Positions 10,256 through 21,375 of a stretch of 64,000 bases of DNA are shown piece after piece. The position numbers were made by a program, and so were the translations under genes. The notes under the pieces were generated by a model. The model worked only from the letters and a program-made list of their open reading frames with translations, made no database searches and was not told where the DNA came from. Where the stretch lies: assembly GCA_934045075.1 (NCBI GenBank), contig OW203729.1, positions 2,722,316 through 2,786,315 of the forward strand. The letters run 5' to 3'. Each line of letters opens with the position of its first letter. The stretch's first letter is position 1. This DNA comes from Yponomeuta sedellus (taxonomy: Eukaryota > Arthropoda > Insecta > Lepidoptera > Yponomeutidae).

Positions 10256-13200
10256 GAATGTGAATGCGCGGTGGCCATAAAGCCATGTCCCAGGCTAGTG
10301 CCTAAGTACAGCGTCGGAGTGGTCCCTTCACCCATCTAGTGTGAGTGAAGATACCACTGGACGCTGTATAAATCATCTCATTAAGTAGATGCAAAAGGCC
10401 AATATTATTATCATTATAGTAGGTGTGAGAATAGGTCATAGGTTAATTAACGAGACAAAATAACGTTGGCAGGTTCAGCCAGATAATAATAGACATAATA
10501 AAATAAGATATTAAAATTTTCTATTGTACACGTGATGATGGATTTATTGTACGATGATGGTACTGACTAAAGTCAATTCTAATTTTAGAATCGAGTTAGC
10601 AACAATACTTAAGAGTATCGTGTGACGAGTCACATGCGGAATTGCAATCTAGATATTACAATGTATGTCGCCTAAAGATAACAATTGTTTTTCAAGTAAT
10701 GTAATTTCATTCGCATAGCGATTAACTGTATGTGAACTGGATAGGGAAGATGAAATGCATTTGAATGTTGTTTTGCTATCAATGTCAGGATGTTTTTTGG
10801 AATATAATGTAGAAAACAAATAAGACAAGCTTGAGGATTCTTAAGTGATGATTGGATTGATCAGACAGAAGATTTCTTCCCCGAGTTTGTATAGTAATGA
10901 ATGACTGAGCAATTGTTACAGAAGTCTCAGAATGAGTTAAAAATAATTTATTAAGGTTTATGTTTTGAAAATGTTTAATAATGTGGTTCAGTGAATTTGA
11001 TATGTTAATGTATTAAAGTCATCAAAGAGGTACACATAAAAGTTGAAGGTACAGGGTTAAAGTTTTGCTCTGTAAAGAAAATTGAAGGATGTAGTACCTA
11101 AAAACACTACACCTACAACCTAAGGATGTCTGGTAGAGATCGCTATTATCAATAATGCCATGTAACTTAGATATTCAAGCTTTTCATGTACTCTCAAAAT
11201 GCATGGTGTGCGATAAAGCGTATTAATTTAATCTCATCAACACCCATTGCAAAAAGTGTATATTATGTGTTGTGTAACTCTATGATATGTCAAAGTTTTG
11301 CTCTGTAAAGAAAGTTGAAGACCTTAGTTCTGTGTAGTAAATCTAGGATTTTCTTGTGTTTCAAGGGAAAGTTGTAGCAACTTGCGTTTAACTTGCGTTT
11401 TTACTAGTCATGTAGCAATTTGCGTTTATAATAAATTACCAACAAATATCAAGCTGCTCCCTGGTGATCGATTCCTCAAAGCTTTGAAACAATATTTACT
11501 TATTATGTGTCCATACAGTCTAAATGAATATTATGAAAATTGTAAATTTAGATTTTTATATGTAACTTGGCTATTATTGTGTCGAAATATTAGTTGACTT
11601 CCTATTTAATTGATTGATTTACAAATGTTACGAATGTTAATTGCTGAATTTATGAAATATTAGTGTACTTATTTAAGCATTCTAAATATTAATTTAAAAT
11701 TTCAATAATTTTAAAATTGCTATGCCAATATCAGTAAAATTACATTAGCACTACAATTTTATCCATGTAACATCATAATTTACTGTAATTTATGGCAATA
11801 AATGGTTGAATTGAATTGAAAAGTAGATGATGCCTTTGGAGCAGGAAATTACTGCTGGTTTGGCTCTTTATGAGGCTAAGTGTGGAAAAATCAGGTCGAA
11901 TTAGAACTTGGGGTCAAGTTATTTACTATTACAGTTCTGATAGTTGAGAGGAAGTTTTCATTAGTTTTACAATAACTGAATTATGAATTTTATTTTCTTT
12001 TACACTATTTCTTGGGAGGAAGGTTAACGTTTTTAAGAATCTCAGTGCACTGTGATCAGACAGAACTGTGCTTAAGAACCCAAGTAATCATTTTTACTGT
12101 TTTTATTGTGTAGTACTGTTAATAATTAGTACCGTTTTTATGTGATTTGATGATCTAAGTGAATTTTATTTGAGTTGTACACTATATGATCGAGCATATT
12201 TACCATGGAGTGTGGTTATAATTATGAATAGGCTACCTCCATTTGCGAGACCTGGAAGGCTAATATTGTGGAAAAGTGAAAAGTAATTTTTTTTTATTTT
12301 GGTACCTACATAATTATAAATTTGTGAAGCTTATAGAACTTCGAATTAAAACAAATGTAGAATGGCATAAAATATACAGTCTATTTATTCTTACTTGTCG
12401 AATTGAGTAAACAAGATTCTAACCTTAAAATTGACATTTGATGCCTAAACTATTATGAACTATGTGTATAAAATTGGCCGCATTTTATCTAAAAGAGTGT
12501 TGCAGGTTACATGATTTATGGAAATATGGCAGTTTTGGACTAAACAGTCACAGTTTAAGGGTAGAATCTTGTTTACTAAATTGGACAAGTAAGAATAAAT
12601 AGACTGTAACTTCGAGAAGGAACAGTGTCCCCACACTAGGCATAGCCTGTATCATGGTCGACGGGAATATTGAGAAGACTTAACTACACTGATGAGAAAG
12701 GGGCAAATAAGAAGATCATTATCACAGTTTGGTTTGTTTGTCATGCAGATAATCTCTCTCGAATTAGTTTCCTCAATTTCTTCTGACTTAACTCTAGATA
12801 ATTCTTACTACCTGCATTTAAAAGACTTAACAAAATGTTTAATTATGGGTGTCAGCAATGACTTCATACAAAAATTCCAGACTATAGGAGAGATTTGAAC
12901 ATGTAGAATATCATACAAGCGCTCCTACCAACTAAACCAATTGGATTTCATCTCAGCTCTTAAAGAACCTTTAAGTGCCATCAGATTATGACTAGACTGG
13001 TAGGTGGAGTCTTATGTCAAATTTGTTGATCAAGCCTAAAATCATGCTCATATTGAAATACCAAAAACATGTTAATTACAGTTTCTAAGGCAAATTAGCA
13101 CTTACCACAGAGTATCCATCTTTGGACAAGCTAACATCCTTCAGAATTAATTTGAGAACGGCAATTCTGCCGATCTTCAGCTTAATATGGTACTTCCTTT

Positions 13201-13358
13201 TAAACAGCCAGGCCAAAAGCGTCGGCAAAAGCCTGAAAATATCACAATTTGTTGTAAAACAATCCAAAACAACAAATAACAGAGCAATCTCTAACTTACC
13301 AAGAAATGCACGAATATATAGCTATAAAAATAAATCCCAATACAATTAGCACGTTCAT
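8682..13358 (-). CDS. hobbit: hobbit / BLTP2 (KIAA0100 family), N-terminal exons
   Basis: Partial gene; coding exons join(13358..13300, 13232..13106, 9935..9630, 8942..8682). The joined frame gives about 251 residues with consistent phases: a TG|G split Trp at the first junction, phase 0 at the others. The start ATG is followed at once by a hydrophobic stretch (MNVLIVLGFIFIAIYSC), then LLPTLLAWLFKRKYHIKLKI, the basic amphipathic segment and first beta strands typical of bridge-like lipid-transfer proteins. A KDVSLSKDGYSV..INEISF pattern aligns with the start of human BLTP2 (KIG...NVSL...VEIDNLWISSKLL). Hobbit/BLTP2 proteins (over 2,000 residues) are ER-anchored at ER-plasma membrane contacts and carry lipids along a long groove. 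The remaining exons must lie left of the window. Naming rests on pattern memory, not a search; another RBG-family member is the main alternative. Confidence 0.78.
8968..9195. mobile_element. MITE with ~60-bp terminal inverted repeats
   Basis: The left end AATAAAAACTGTATTTACAC is the reverse complement of the right end GTGTAAATACAGTCTTTATT, and pairing continues inward through TTTTACAATTTTCCGA. The short core contains CCGACGTTTCGGCC and AGACTGAGGAGACT. It sits 26 bp upstream of hobbit exon 4, in the intron. No transposase is present. Confidence 0.75.
9262..9540 (+). mobile_element. SINE-like family A copy
   Basis: Carries GCGCGTTCAGTGCATG, CGTGCTTGGAAAGGCACGTT, GGTGCCGGCTGCCATCGATG, GCAGTCGTTAAGCAAAGTC and TTCCTCAGGGAAGAGACCCG, ending in a TGATGATGATGA tail. 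It is the subfamily also seen at 53165-53505. Confidence 0.7.
9630..9935 (-). CDS. hobbit: hobbit coding exon 3
   Basis: Phase-0 exon of 102 codons between TTTTATTTCAG and CAG|GTAAGAG. It begins QINEISFKSSFFNSDTNKLV and continues with VIIKDISI, matching the BLTP2 order of strands. A charged linker follows (KQNSSSNKYEEDRG, about residues 115-130), then SLLDFRDKKLPHSLIMFAQ. Confidence 0.8.
10168..10255. repeat. (CTTT)n microsatellite
   Basis: About 85 bp of TTTC tetranucleotide repeats with few interruptions. Confidence 0.95.
10295..10385 (-). mobile_element. SINE family C fragment
   Basis: Short fragment with AGTACAGCGTC, GGTCCCTTCACCCATCTAGTGTGAGTG-like blocks and CACTGGACGCTGTA, shared with the copies at 5865 and 17085. 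Confidence 0.5.
11345..11822 (+). pseudogene. CR1/Jockey-type LINE 3' fragment
   Basis: A frame from 11382 contains VYNKLPTNIKLLPGDRFLKA and LKQYLL...YSLNEYYE, the usual ORF2 C-terminal signature (YNKLPxxIK...FKKALKxxL...Y). It is followed by an AT-rich 3' UTR and a GAATTGAATTGAA tail. It is severely 5'-truncated. Confidence 0.65.
12377..12606. mobile_element. MITE, TA-flanked, ~45-bp TIRs
   Basis: The termini CAGTCTATTTATTCTTACTT and AAGTAAGAATAAATAGACTG are perfect inverted repeats, extended inward by GTAAACAAGATTCTAACCTT and AAGGGTAGAATCTTGTTTAC. TA dinucleotides flank both ends, as with Tc1/mariner insertions. A second copy with a nested insertion is at 31076-31525. Confidence 0.85.
13106..13232 (-). 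CDS. hobbit: hobbit coding exon 2
   Basis: Acceptor GATATTTTCAG, donor GTG|GTAAGT. It encodes 42 codons: the second half of the hydrophobic anchor, the basic KRKYHIKLKIGRIAVLKLIL segment and KDVSLSKDGYSV. The IGRIA..LxLxDV pattern is the first beta-strand repeat of the chorein-like groove. Confidence 0.8.
13300..13358 (-). CDS. hobbit: hobbit coding exon 1 (start codon, signal anchor)
   Basis: ATG at 13358-13356, then 18 more codons and TG before the donor GTAAGT at 13299. All residues are hydrophobic or small apart from Asn2, giving a signal-anchor helix that would insert the N-terminus in the ER membrane. The split TG|G makes Trp20. Together with the hydrophobic start of exon 2, the length suits the N-terminal membrane anchor of this family. 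Confidence 0.75.
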
Positions 13359-13985
13359 CTTGGAGGTTAGTAAGTAATAGAAATTCTAGAGAAATTTATC
13401 ATTTTCTCCAATTATTTTTATTTTGAATTAACCTGCTAAGAGAAGAGCAAAAGAAAAAGCAAACGCAAAGCGAACTTTCACAAAAGTCAACAGTATTGAT
13501 TGTGTTGCCACTTATTGGAAGGCCGAATCCACCAAAAAAATAAAAAAGTGTATATCATGTCCCGAAATGCTGGCCAAATTAACCCGCGAAAATTACGCAT
13601 TTCTGCGGGGGAAATTAAAATTGTAAACAATTTTAGTAAACCTGGAAGTTAAGAAAGTTAGCTTAAAAATTAAGGATAGTAAAAAAACTTTGATTCTTAA
13701 ATCTAGTCTATCGAAATAAGTCAACTCCAGTTCTATATACGATATCACTACTTCAGAAGATATTATATCAGTAATTATTCAGTTTACTAATTTGCTGTCC
13801 CTAGACGCATTTAGGCTTGTACCAAAATTTTAAAAAGTATTTTAGCCAAGACTTTTAGGTGAGATATAATAATTATATTATTTTACCATTATTACAAAAA
13901 TAGCCAATTTGCTTCTACCTTTATATTGTGATTAGGTACAACGAAATAACATAGATAAACAAAAGGTTTAACGAAATATTATTTT
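13359..13985 (-). promoter_or_regulatory. hobbit 5' flank (5' UTR and promoter region)
   Basis: Sequence immediately upstream of the hobbit ATG on the minus strand. No clear TATA box or CpG island is visible. It is inferred to hold the 5' UTR and transcription start only because the first coding exon ends here; a non-coding upstream exon is possible. Confidence 0.35.
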
Positions 13986-14019
13986 TTGATATCTTCTCTT
14001 TTTGCTTTTTATTTCATGC

Positions 14020-14100
14020 TTTTTAATAAGCCCGCCAATTGTACTTTGTATCTTTACATGTTTTGTAATATGTGCTCTGGTGCACAATAAAGAATATTGT
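14020..14100 (+). mobile_element. LINE 3' tail fragment
   Basis: Reads AAGCCCGCCAATTGTAC..TTACATGTTTTGTAATA..CACAATAAAGAATATTG, a non-LTR 3' tail. The reverse of this tail is at 3360-3445. Confidence 0.45.
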
Positions 14101-14279
14101 TATATTATCTTTTTATAATTTATTTATGTACAGAACATGATATGAACAATAGTATTTTTCTCAATTTTTTGCAGTTTATAAATAAAACACGATTTCTTTA
14201 CAACACACTTCTCAGAAGCAGCGACTTAAATCATCGGAGGTATGAAAAGATAATAAATATTCATCTATAACTTATTTTT

Positions 14280-15588
14280 TCTGCGTAAAGTTGAAATGAA
14301 ATGATATGAAATGAAATGAAAAGGTTTTATTCAAAGTAGCACAGAAACTGCGGCTTAATGAACGTTACAATTCAAACTAGGTGTCCATTTCAAAATCTAG
14401 ATCATTTAGGAGAAAAAATGGACAAAAAAACTCCTAACTTAGTCTTTTCAAAAGTCCTTAATTAACATAGTTTACATAATTATTTTGAACATAGAACTCA
14501 TACATTGTACTGGCTTTCATTCCAGACCTCATTGTCATCTAAATAATCCTTTATGTTATAGTAGCCCTTTTGGCACAAAGTGTGCTTAACATATTTTTTG
14601 AACCGCGATTCAGGCAAGCTTAATATATCTTCAGGGATTTTATTATAGAAGCGTATACAATGCCCCATGAAGGATGTATTAACCTTTGCCAGCCTAAATA
14701 GTGGGAACAAAAGTTTATGTTTATTTCTAGTATTTACATTGTGTTGGCTACCTAAAGTTTTAAAGTTACTGATATTTTTCCTAACGTACATAATGTTTTC
14801 ATATATATACTGACTGGCAACTGTCAGGATGTTAGTTTCTTTAAAGAAATCTCTTAACGAATCTCTACTACCCAGCCTATAAATGAATCTGATCGCTCTC
14901 TTCTGCAAGACGAAGATGGTCTCAATGTCTGCTGCCCGTCCCCACAGTAGTATGCCATAGGACATAAGACTATGGAAGTAACTAAAATAAACAAGCCTAG
15001 CAGTTGCGACGTCAGTTAGTTCCCTAATTCTTTTGACTGCATATGCTGCTGAACTAAGCCTATTTGCTAATTTTTCTACATGAGGACCCCATTGAAGCTT
15101 TGCATCAATTGTGATACCTAGGAATACAGTTTCATTCACAAGGTCTAATTTGTCATTCCCCAGTAAAACATTGCTGTCTACCGTTTTGACATTTGGAAGA
15201 GTGAACTTTATACATTTCGTCTTTTTTGAATTTAACAATAAGTTATTAGAAGTAAACCAATTTAGTACCCGAGAGAGAGCATTATTTGTATTGTCAAGGT
15301 CATTTTCTTGTCTCTTAATTTTAAAAATAAGAGACGTGTCATCTGCAAATAATACTATCTCTGACATATTTTGAACCATGAACGGCAAATCATTTACATA
15401 TACGAGGAAGAGGAACGGCCCCAAAATCGATCCCTGTGGCACTCCTATCCTGACCTCTGACCCTGAAGATTTAGTTCTATTTATATCAGCTCTTTGAACT
15501 CTCCCTTCTAAATATGATGTTATAAGTTTTAGGCTATTCCCGTTTATACCATAGTGCTTTAATTTTAAAAGAAGGGTTGTGAAGGCCT
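14280..15588 (-). pseudogene. 5'-truncated LINE, reverse transcriptase C-terminal half
   Basis: The frame from about 15588 down to a stop at 14498 is open for about 360 residues. It starts inside the RT palm (KLKHYGINGNSLKLITSYLE), with GVPQGSILGPFLFLVYVNDL and the catalytic LFADDTS box, then the thumb (LLLNSKKTKCIKF, FLGITIDAKLQW) and the SAAYAVKRIRELTD...YGILLWG...LQKRAIRFI C-terminal region. It lacks endonuclease, fingers and ORF1. It is a dead-on-arrival CR1/Jockey-group copy, young enough to keep the frame, lying between hobbit and MED13. A short AAATGAAATG repeat marks its 3' end near 14290-14330. Confidence 0.85.
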
Positions 15589-16075
15589 AATAAATCGCTT
15601 TAAATCTGCTGATCATCATTGAATTGGCGTCACCAATTTCTACCAGAGGTAGCTTAGAGTCATCCCTAGTAAATTTCGACCTGAACCAGACCAGACCAGA
15701 TCGACCAGAGGTAAATGTTTTTTTTTTTGGGCATTTCGTAAAAAGAAAATATAAATCGGAAGTTGACAACCAGCACACACCCCCAAATTCTGAAAAAGCT
15801 ACGCTTAAGATTTCATCCAGTTTTTCCGGCGCTGTTTTTTCAGACCACAGCACCAAACAACACGCGTCTGCACCCAAGCCGTACAAACTTGTTGTTAATA
15901 TTATATACCTAATAAAAATTTATAGGTTAAAAAAATTACGGTAGGTTGGACCTTCTCAAAAAATATTTCATTAGTAGTTTCTATAATCTTCGTAGAACTC
16001 TAACAAGCATGATGTCTTTGCATGAACTATTAAGGCAAATTAATTGATTTTAAAATTTATGAAAAAATTCTGGGT
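15589..16075. other. Unassigned intergenic sequence
   Basis: Short overlapping frames exist on both strands at 15590-15940, without recognisable motifs. I see no supported gene. Confidence 0.45.
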
Positions 16076-16330
16076 TGGTGGAGAATTGTAAAACAGTGGC
16101 GGACCTTACTGTCAGAAATTATCAATCCGCCTATAAGGCCTCTGAAATGGCTTAACTACTATCATTATATGACAGCCGGCACCAACGGCCTAGCGTGCCT
16201 TGCAAAGCACGGAAGCGCTCGGAAAAATTGCAACTCACGGTAGTCACGGGAGGGTCACCCATCCTGCACCCGACCGCGCCTGTTGTTGCTTAACTGAAGT
16301 GATTGATTCTAATCACTCGGTTCGACGAGG
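16076..16330 (-). mobile_element. SINE-like family A copy
   Basis: Reverse orientation of the 43417-43777 element: GTGGAGAATTGTAAAACAGT, GGCGGACCTTACTGTCAGAA, GACAGCCGGCACCAACGGCC, CCGCGCCTGTTGTTGCTTAA and the AATCACTCGGTTCG end. Confidence 0.75.
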
Positions 16331-16539
16331 TCACCAGCGTTTCAAATTACCCTTATTGTAAATTAATTACGACATACCCAAATAAACCATATTTTATACA
16401 AAATATTATGACAGATTCAATATATTTTTTAGTCATATTTCTAACTTATTTGGATGGTTTTACCACTGTTTTTAGCGGTGTTCACATTTTTCTAAGATAA
16501 GTGTCACCATCTACTGAATGAATAATTTAATATATAGGT

Positions 16540-16745
16540 ACAGTACGCTGTGTGGTGCCGGCCTAGAGAATAGCATTAACCCAAATTCTTTCCGCGGGTG
16601 TCGTAAAAGGCGACTAAGGGATACAAACCGGAGGGTGGGCAGCAGCTCCCTCTGCAGTACAATTCCACTGATGGCACAACCTTGCGCTGTGGCGCTCATT
16701 AGAGGAGGGCTATGTCCAGCAGTGGACTAATATAGCCTGAAGCAG
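16540..16745 (+). mobile_element. Dispersed repeat family D
   Basis: Opposite orientation of 7690-7970: GTGTGGTGCCGGCCTAGAGAATAG..., CGCGGGTGTCGTAAAAGGCG, GGTGGGCAGCAGC, then GGGCTATGTCCAGCAGTGGA. Confidence 0.65.
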
Positions 16746-17084
16746 ATAGGTACAGTTACTTACAGGTAAGTTCGTTTAGTTACCAATTATAATAGTCGAG
16801 GGTTTGAAAAACATTTTTTGTATACTTAAAAACTTTTTATAAAATTTGTTTTTTTTTATATGAACAAGTCTAGTCACTGCGCTGGTTCAATCTATTTGAT
16901 TCGCCATACGCCATTTTACCTTCCAAGATAGCACAGTTGGCGATAAATCGCCAGATCTGGCTACACTTAAATCGAATGTCAAACATTTTTTTTTCAGGAT
17001 GGATACATTCCGAATGTATTATTTTTTTAATGTATGTATTTTGACGATTTATCCAGCGTCTCTTCACTCACACTTAGGAACGTT

Positions 17085-17440
17085 TAAAAACATCCTTGCT
17101 CACACTAGATGGGTGACGGGACCACTCGGATGCTCCAGTGCCCGGGACATGGTTTGGATGGTGTACACTTACCCAGCAACTATACCATCCTGACAGCTTA
17201 GTCGGCCTAGCCCACAGGAAAGACTAGGTAGTCAATATGTGCGGAGCCAACCAAGCCGCGGGTTTCCTCGCGACGTATTCCTTTAAGTTAACGTGTCGTA
17301 TTATTATACTACAAATTCGCAAATGTACGTAACTTTGAAATTACACAGTCATTTGGTACATGCCCGTACCGGGGTCAAACCTCGGTCTTTGGCTTACGGG
17401 TCTATTGTTTTACCCACTGAGCTACCACCGCTCATGATCC
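17085..17440 (-). mobile_element. SINE family C, near full length with tRNA-like head
   Basis: The minus strand begins with a tRNA-like head at about 17436-17355 (AGCGGTGGTAGCTCAGTGGG...ACCGAGGTTTGACCCCGGTACGGGC). It runs through a body with AACCCGCGGCTTGG and CTAGTCTTTCCTGTGGGCTAG-like blocks. Other copies are at 5865, 10295, 29990 and 56552. Confidence 0.65.
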
Positions 17441-18240
17441 GCTCAGGTGTAATAATTGCTGCACAATTAATATTAGACCTTGCGCTTGCTATTACAATTT
17501 GGCAGGCGCCTATTACTCGATTCAACTGGAATGAATTAATGACAATGTACTTTAGAAGCTAAGACTAGCGAGAAACTATAAAATGTATATTTTGGTACTA
17601 TGCAGCAATTCATTGCTTGACTCGGGCTTAAATAGCTGCAAACTTGCCTAACACCTAAACCTTACTCTCAGCTTAGTCGACTCAATCTACGAAAATGAGT
17701 ATAGGCCAGTTTCTGAATTGCCAGTTCACTGAGTAAATGCTTAAGTACGTTCTTCTTTGCTGAGAAATTCGAAGAGAGAGAACTACAGTTAAGTAGGTAT
17801 TTACTTAGCAATATTCTCAATTCAGAAACTGGCCCTATATCCGACGAGCTGAGTAAACTAAGCTGTGGGATTTCTCAAAAATTTTGTGTTAATGTACGCA
17901 AGGACGTAGCAGGATTGGGGGTAGAAACTCATATACATTGCTTTAAGGCCTGCGCAGTACTTTTTTGTCCGTCGATATAGACCTCAAATTGTATCGAATA
18001 ACGCAAACGAAGGACTAAAAGTACGCCGTACAAAAAGTCCCTCAAGTTACCGAGGACATCAAGAGACCGGACTGGACAAAACTTCCGCGTTTTCTCTTAA
18101 AACGCCTATTCTTTTTCAACTCGTGTAAATTACAACACAATTACATCACGTCGGGGTCACTAGTGTAGGTGTGTTGGTTGGTGCCGGCGTTAAGGTAAAA
18201 AGACAAAGTAGTAGAGACTAATAATTATATTTACATAAAA
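17441..18240. other. Unassigned intergenic sequence
   Basis: An imperfect inverted repeat lies around 17695-17840 (GGCCAGTTTCTGAATT at the left, AATTCAGAAACTGGCC at the right), probably a decayed MITE. Otherwise I see nothing that can be supported. Confidence 0.45.
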
Positions 18241-18248
18241 GAAAACTT

Positions 18249-18401
18249 TTAGCAAAACCGAGAGGATTCTTTCACAGGCGTCTGTTTATTCCGTTCCCAT
18301 GACTCCCCGCGCACATAGAGTATGCGCTGCGTCCGTTGCACGAGCTTGGTATCCGTGGCACGGACGGCGGAGACGCCACACTGGTAATAGTTGAACCTCA
18401 T
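18249..18401 (-). CDS. Unrecognised small ORF, 50 codons
   Basis: ATG at 18401 and TAA at 18251-18249. The protein starts MRFNYYQCGVSAVRATDTKL and is basic. The stretch stands out as a GC-rich island (about 18280-18400) in AT-rich surroundings and does not match the repeat families here. I do not recognise it. It could be a small gene, a terminal exon of an unseen gene on either strand, or a chance frame. Confidence 0.2.
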   Translation of the reverse strand: MRFNYYQCGVSAVRATDTKLVQRTQRILYVRGESWERNKQTPVKESSRFC

Positions 18402-18538
18402 TCTGCGACTTTCAAAAATTTATTATAGATAAAAAAAATTACGCTAAAATAAATTTTCCAACCGGCCATTTACACGATTACGTGGTTTTGCTTTCCTTCT
18501 CGGACACAAATAAAACAGTGCTGTTAAATATGTAATAT

Positions 18539-18544
18539 TTTATT
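18539..18544 (-). terminator. Candidate polyadenylation signal for MED13
   Basis: AATAAA on the minus strand, about 5.3 kb beyond the stop codon and just before the repeat-poor block ends. The downstream minus-strand TTTTATTTGTGTCC is a plausible GU-rich element. Several other AATAAA matches exist closer to the stop, so this is only one candidate. Confidence 0.3.
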
Positions 18545-21089
18545 CGTAATTATTATTACCTAATTTTCACAGTTATTTATAAAGTTATAATATCAAGTAT
18601 TAAACTAATTTTGTTTTACGAATTCTAATGATTGCTCCATTTAGAAAATTTTATTTCCATTCCAATCATTAGACTTGACTGCTTACAAACGAGTTAGATG
18701 ACAAAATGGTGAGGTCTATTTACACGATGACAATCCCAAATTCCCTAAGAAAGAATAACAAAATAAGAAAAGGTGAAAAACGAAATACCTAATTAAAAAA
18801 AACATTCAACTACCAAAAAATCTCGCTTAACGACTGTACAAAATATGTATAAGAGTGGTTCGTCTAGGACATGCTCCGTTCTACATTGGCAAAGTTGGCG
18901 AAATCACCCACGACAATCTGAGAACACTACGGACAATACAATACACGTCCAAATCTATATACAGTCATACAAAACAAAAAAATTATATAAACTATATACA
19001 ACATCGTTAAATATTCTCAAATGCTTGTAACACATTTAAAACATTTTACATATTCAACTAGGCATAACTTCCTTGGCAGTGAGCGGGCGGCCCCGGGCTC
19101 CTCAATAAATACCACCGGCCCGCCCCCGCGCCAACGACCACCACATAAATAATGCTGTACAATTGCCCTACGATCAACATTCACGACGCGACTCATAAAA
19201 ATAAAACAAATAGATAATTAGGTACTAAATAACAAAAATTAAGTATATCGGTACCAAAGTATTACGAACGCGTACAAAAATGGCTCTTTCTGTGGCGTCA
19301 AAATTAAATTGATTTCGGTTATGTCATTATAAACTGGTAAAGTGGTAAAAAAGACGGGTAAGTGTGACTAAACAATTGATGATCTTCACTCCCGTACGTC
19401 GCTGTATTTACAAAATATCTCTCGCACTCTCCTACGTTTACATTTTACTACATTAATATATTAAAATAGAAAAATTTCCACAATCTCTACTGTAAATTAA
19501 ATAAAACAATTAAACTTGCCACCCGGAGATTCGACGTTTCCTTTGCTACGCAGTGCTATGTTCGGTTTTGTTACAAACATGGATCTTGTTATCATACAAA
19601 TGCTACTTTGAACCGTATGGCTCTAATTTATACTATTTTTTTTATCAATTACTTTAGTCTAGAATTTACTATTGGTGTTTCTATTAACTTAATTACATAT
19701 TACTTCATGAACTTGAGCTTGTGTTGTTATTCTTATCGTCATAAGACAAGGTTCTCTTTAAGTCAATGAAATTGCAATAAACAAACCAATGCATATTAAT
19801 AAAATTCATTTCGTTCTTGATGTCATAGCTGCCATTGCGTTTTATTTTTTTTTTATTTTTACAAACTTAAAAACTCTTCATATTTTTGTGATGACAAATC
19901 CAAGTTTTAATTAATTCATGTCAGATTACGTTTAAACCTGTAAAATGTAAAAAAGCATATATAAAAATAATTTAGATTTTATTTTTGTGGCTCGAAAGTC
20001 GCGGGAGACTGTTCTGTTTTTTTTTTACTGTTAGATAACTTTCACTTTAAAACTTTAAAAAAATTGAATAAAAATTCAAATGTTTAAGTTTCTGAGCCAC
20101 AAATATTATATATACCGTGTGTGTTGTTCAGTTTTTTTAGATATTGTTTCAGCCTCAGTACATGAAATCACTAATAAACCCTTTTGAAAAAAAACCTTTG
20201 CCCTACAATGGGACGTGTTAACACTGTTTAAGTTGTATTATTTTTTTCTAAAATACTGAGTAGTTTGTGATTTTCATTTACTTATTACGTAGGTAACCAT
20301 TTTCATTAAAAAAAAAAGTAAGAAATTGAACCCTGCAAAAAAGGAGATACGAATAGACAAGCCCTAATAAATAATTCCTACACATAACCTAGCGCCTTTG
20401 GTAAACCAAAACAAACTGTTTATACAAAACAATATAACGCGGAAATAAATAATAATATGACATATACAGTAACAAATTAATTTTCTATTAAAAATCTTAA
20501 GATTCCGAAAAACGTGCATACATTTTTTAAAAGCTTAAGATTTTGAATTCCATTGTGACATGATTTTTTTCGAAGAAATGTAAAATAGTTCAAAAATTAT
20601 TGTTAATCAAGTCAACTAATTAGTAAAAAATAATCTAGCAATTAAATAATTTACTTTCCAGGTCAAAGATGCTATTTGTATTCATGATTTGGTCAAAAAT
20701 ATTACTTATTAAATGAAATGTACAATAATTTATTTAAGGTTTTCTTATGAGTCTTTCTGCGTTTATCTCGTACAATAAATTAGCGGCCTAATAAATTACT
20801 ACACTGCCTTTTAAAAGTATGTACAGAGCTCGTAGATCGTCTAGAAAAAAGATACTAATCAAAATGGAACGAAGATCGTACGTAACGTAACATTAGCTGG
20901 GGATAAAGTGCAGGAACCTACACTCTATTACCAAGCGTGCCACCCAGTGTCGAGCCACCGTCGTAGCATTTGTCTTTTCATACCACTGCTACTTTAATCT
21001 TCCAAGCACACACGCGTCAGTGTTATGGAAACACTTTTTTGAGTAATAAAAACATCAATTAAAAATATGCAGAATGTATTATCCTCAAA

Positions 21090-21375
21090 ATGTCACAGTC
21101 ATATTCGTTGTCCTACTCACAAAATGTCCTATTGGCGGAATGTCCTATTCGCAAAATGGCCTGTGCATTCATAAAGCACAGCTAAGTATTTATGCGTTGC
21201 GAAAAATATAGAAACTAAGCCTAGTATCATTCTAGTTTGTTAAAAAGTTGTTATCTCATTCATTACGCTAATTCCAAGGACATTTTGCGAATCAGACATT
21301 TTGGCAATAGGATATTTTCAGACTAAGTCATTTTGCGACTAGGACAATTTGTGTCAAAGGGACATTTTATCACCT
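21090..21375. repeat. Inverted clusters of ~20-bp repeats
   Basis: At 21090-21165 the phrase CAAAATGTCCTATTCGC recurs about four times in one orientation. At 21275-21370 its reverse complement (GACATTTTGCGAATAGG-like) recurs about five times. The two clusters could fold into one long imperfect hairpin. Confidence 0.6.

Larger units (their letters stand above)
9936..13105 (-). other. hobbit intron between exons 2 and 3
   Basis: This 3.2-kb intron holds a CTTT microsatellite, a SINE C fragment, a LINE 3' fragment and a mariner-like MITE, listed separately. The remaining AT-rich sequence (10390-11340 and 12610-13080) shows nothing I can support. Confidence 0.6.

Noticed and set aside
10049..10339. 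Open frame rich in Phe/Leu/Ser, with a Lys/Glu/Arg frame on the other strand
   Set aside because: They are produced by the CTTT microsatellite at 10168-10255.
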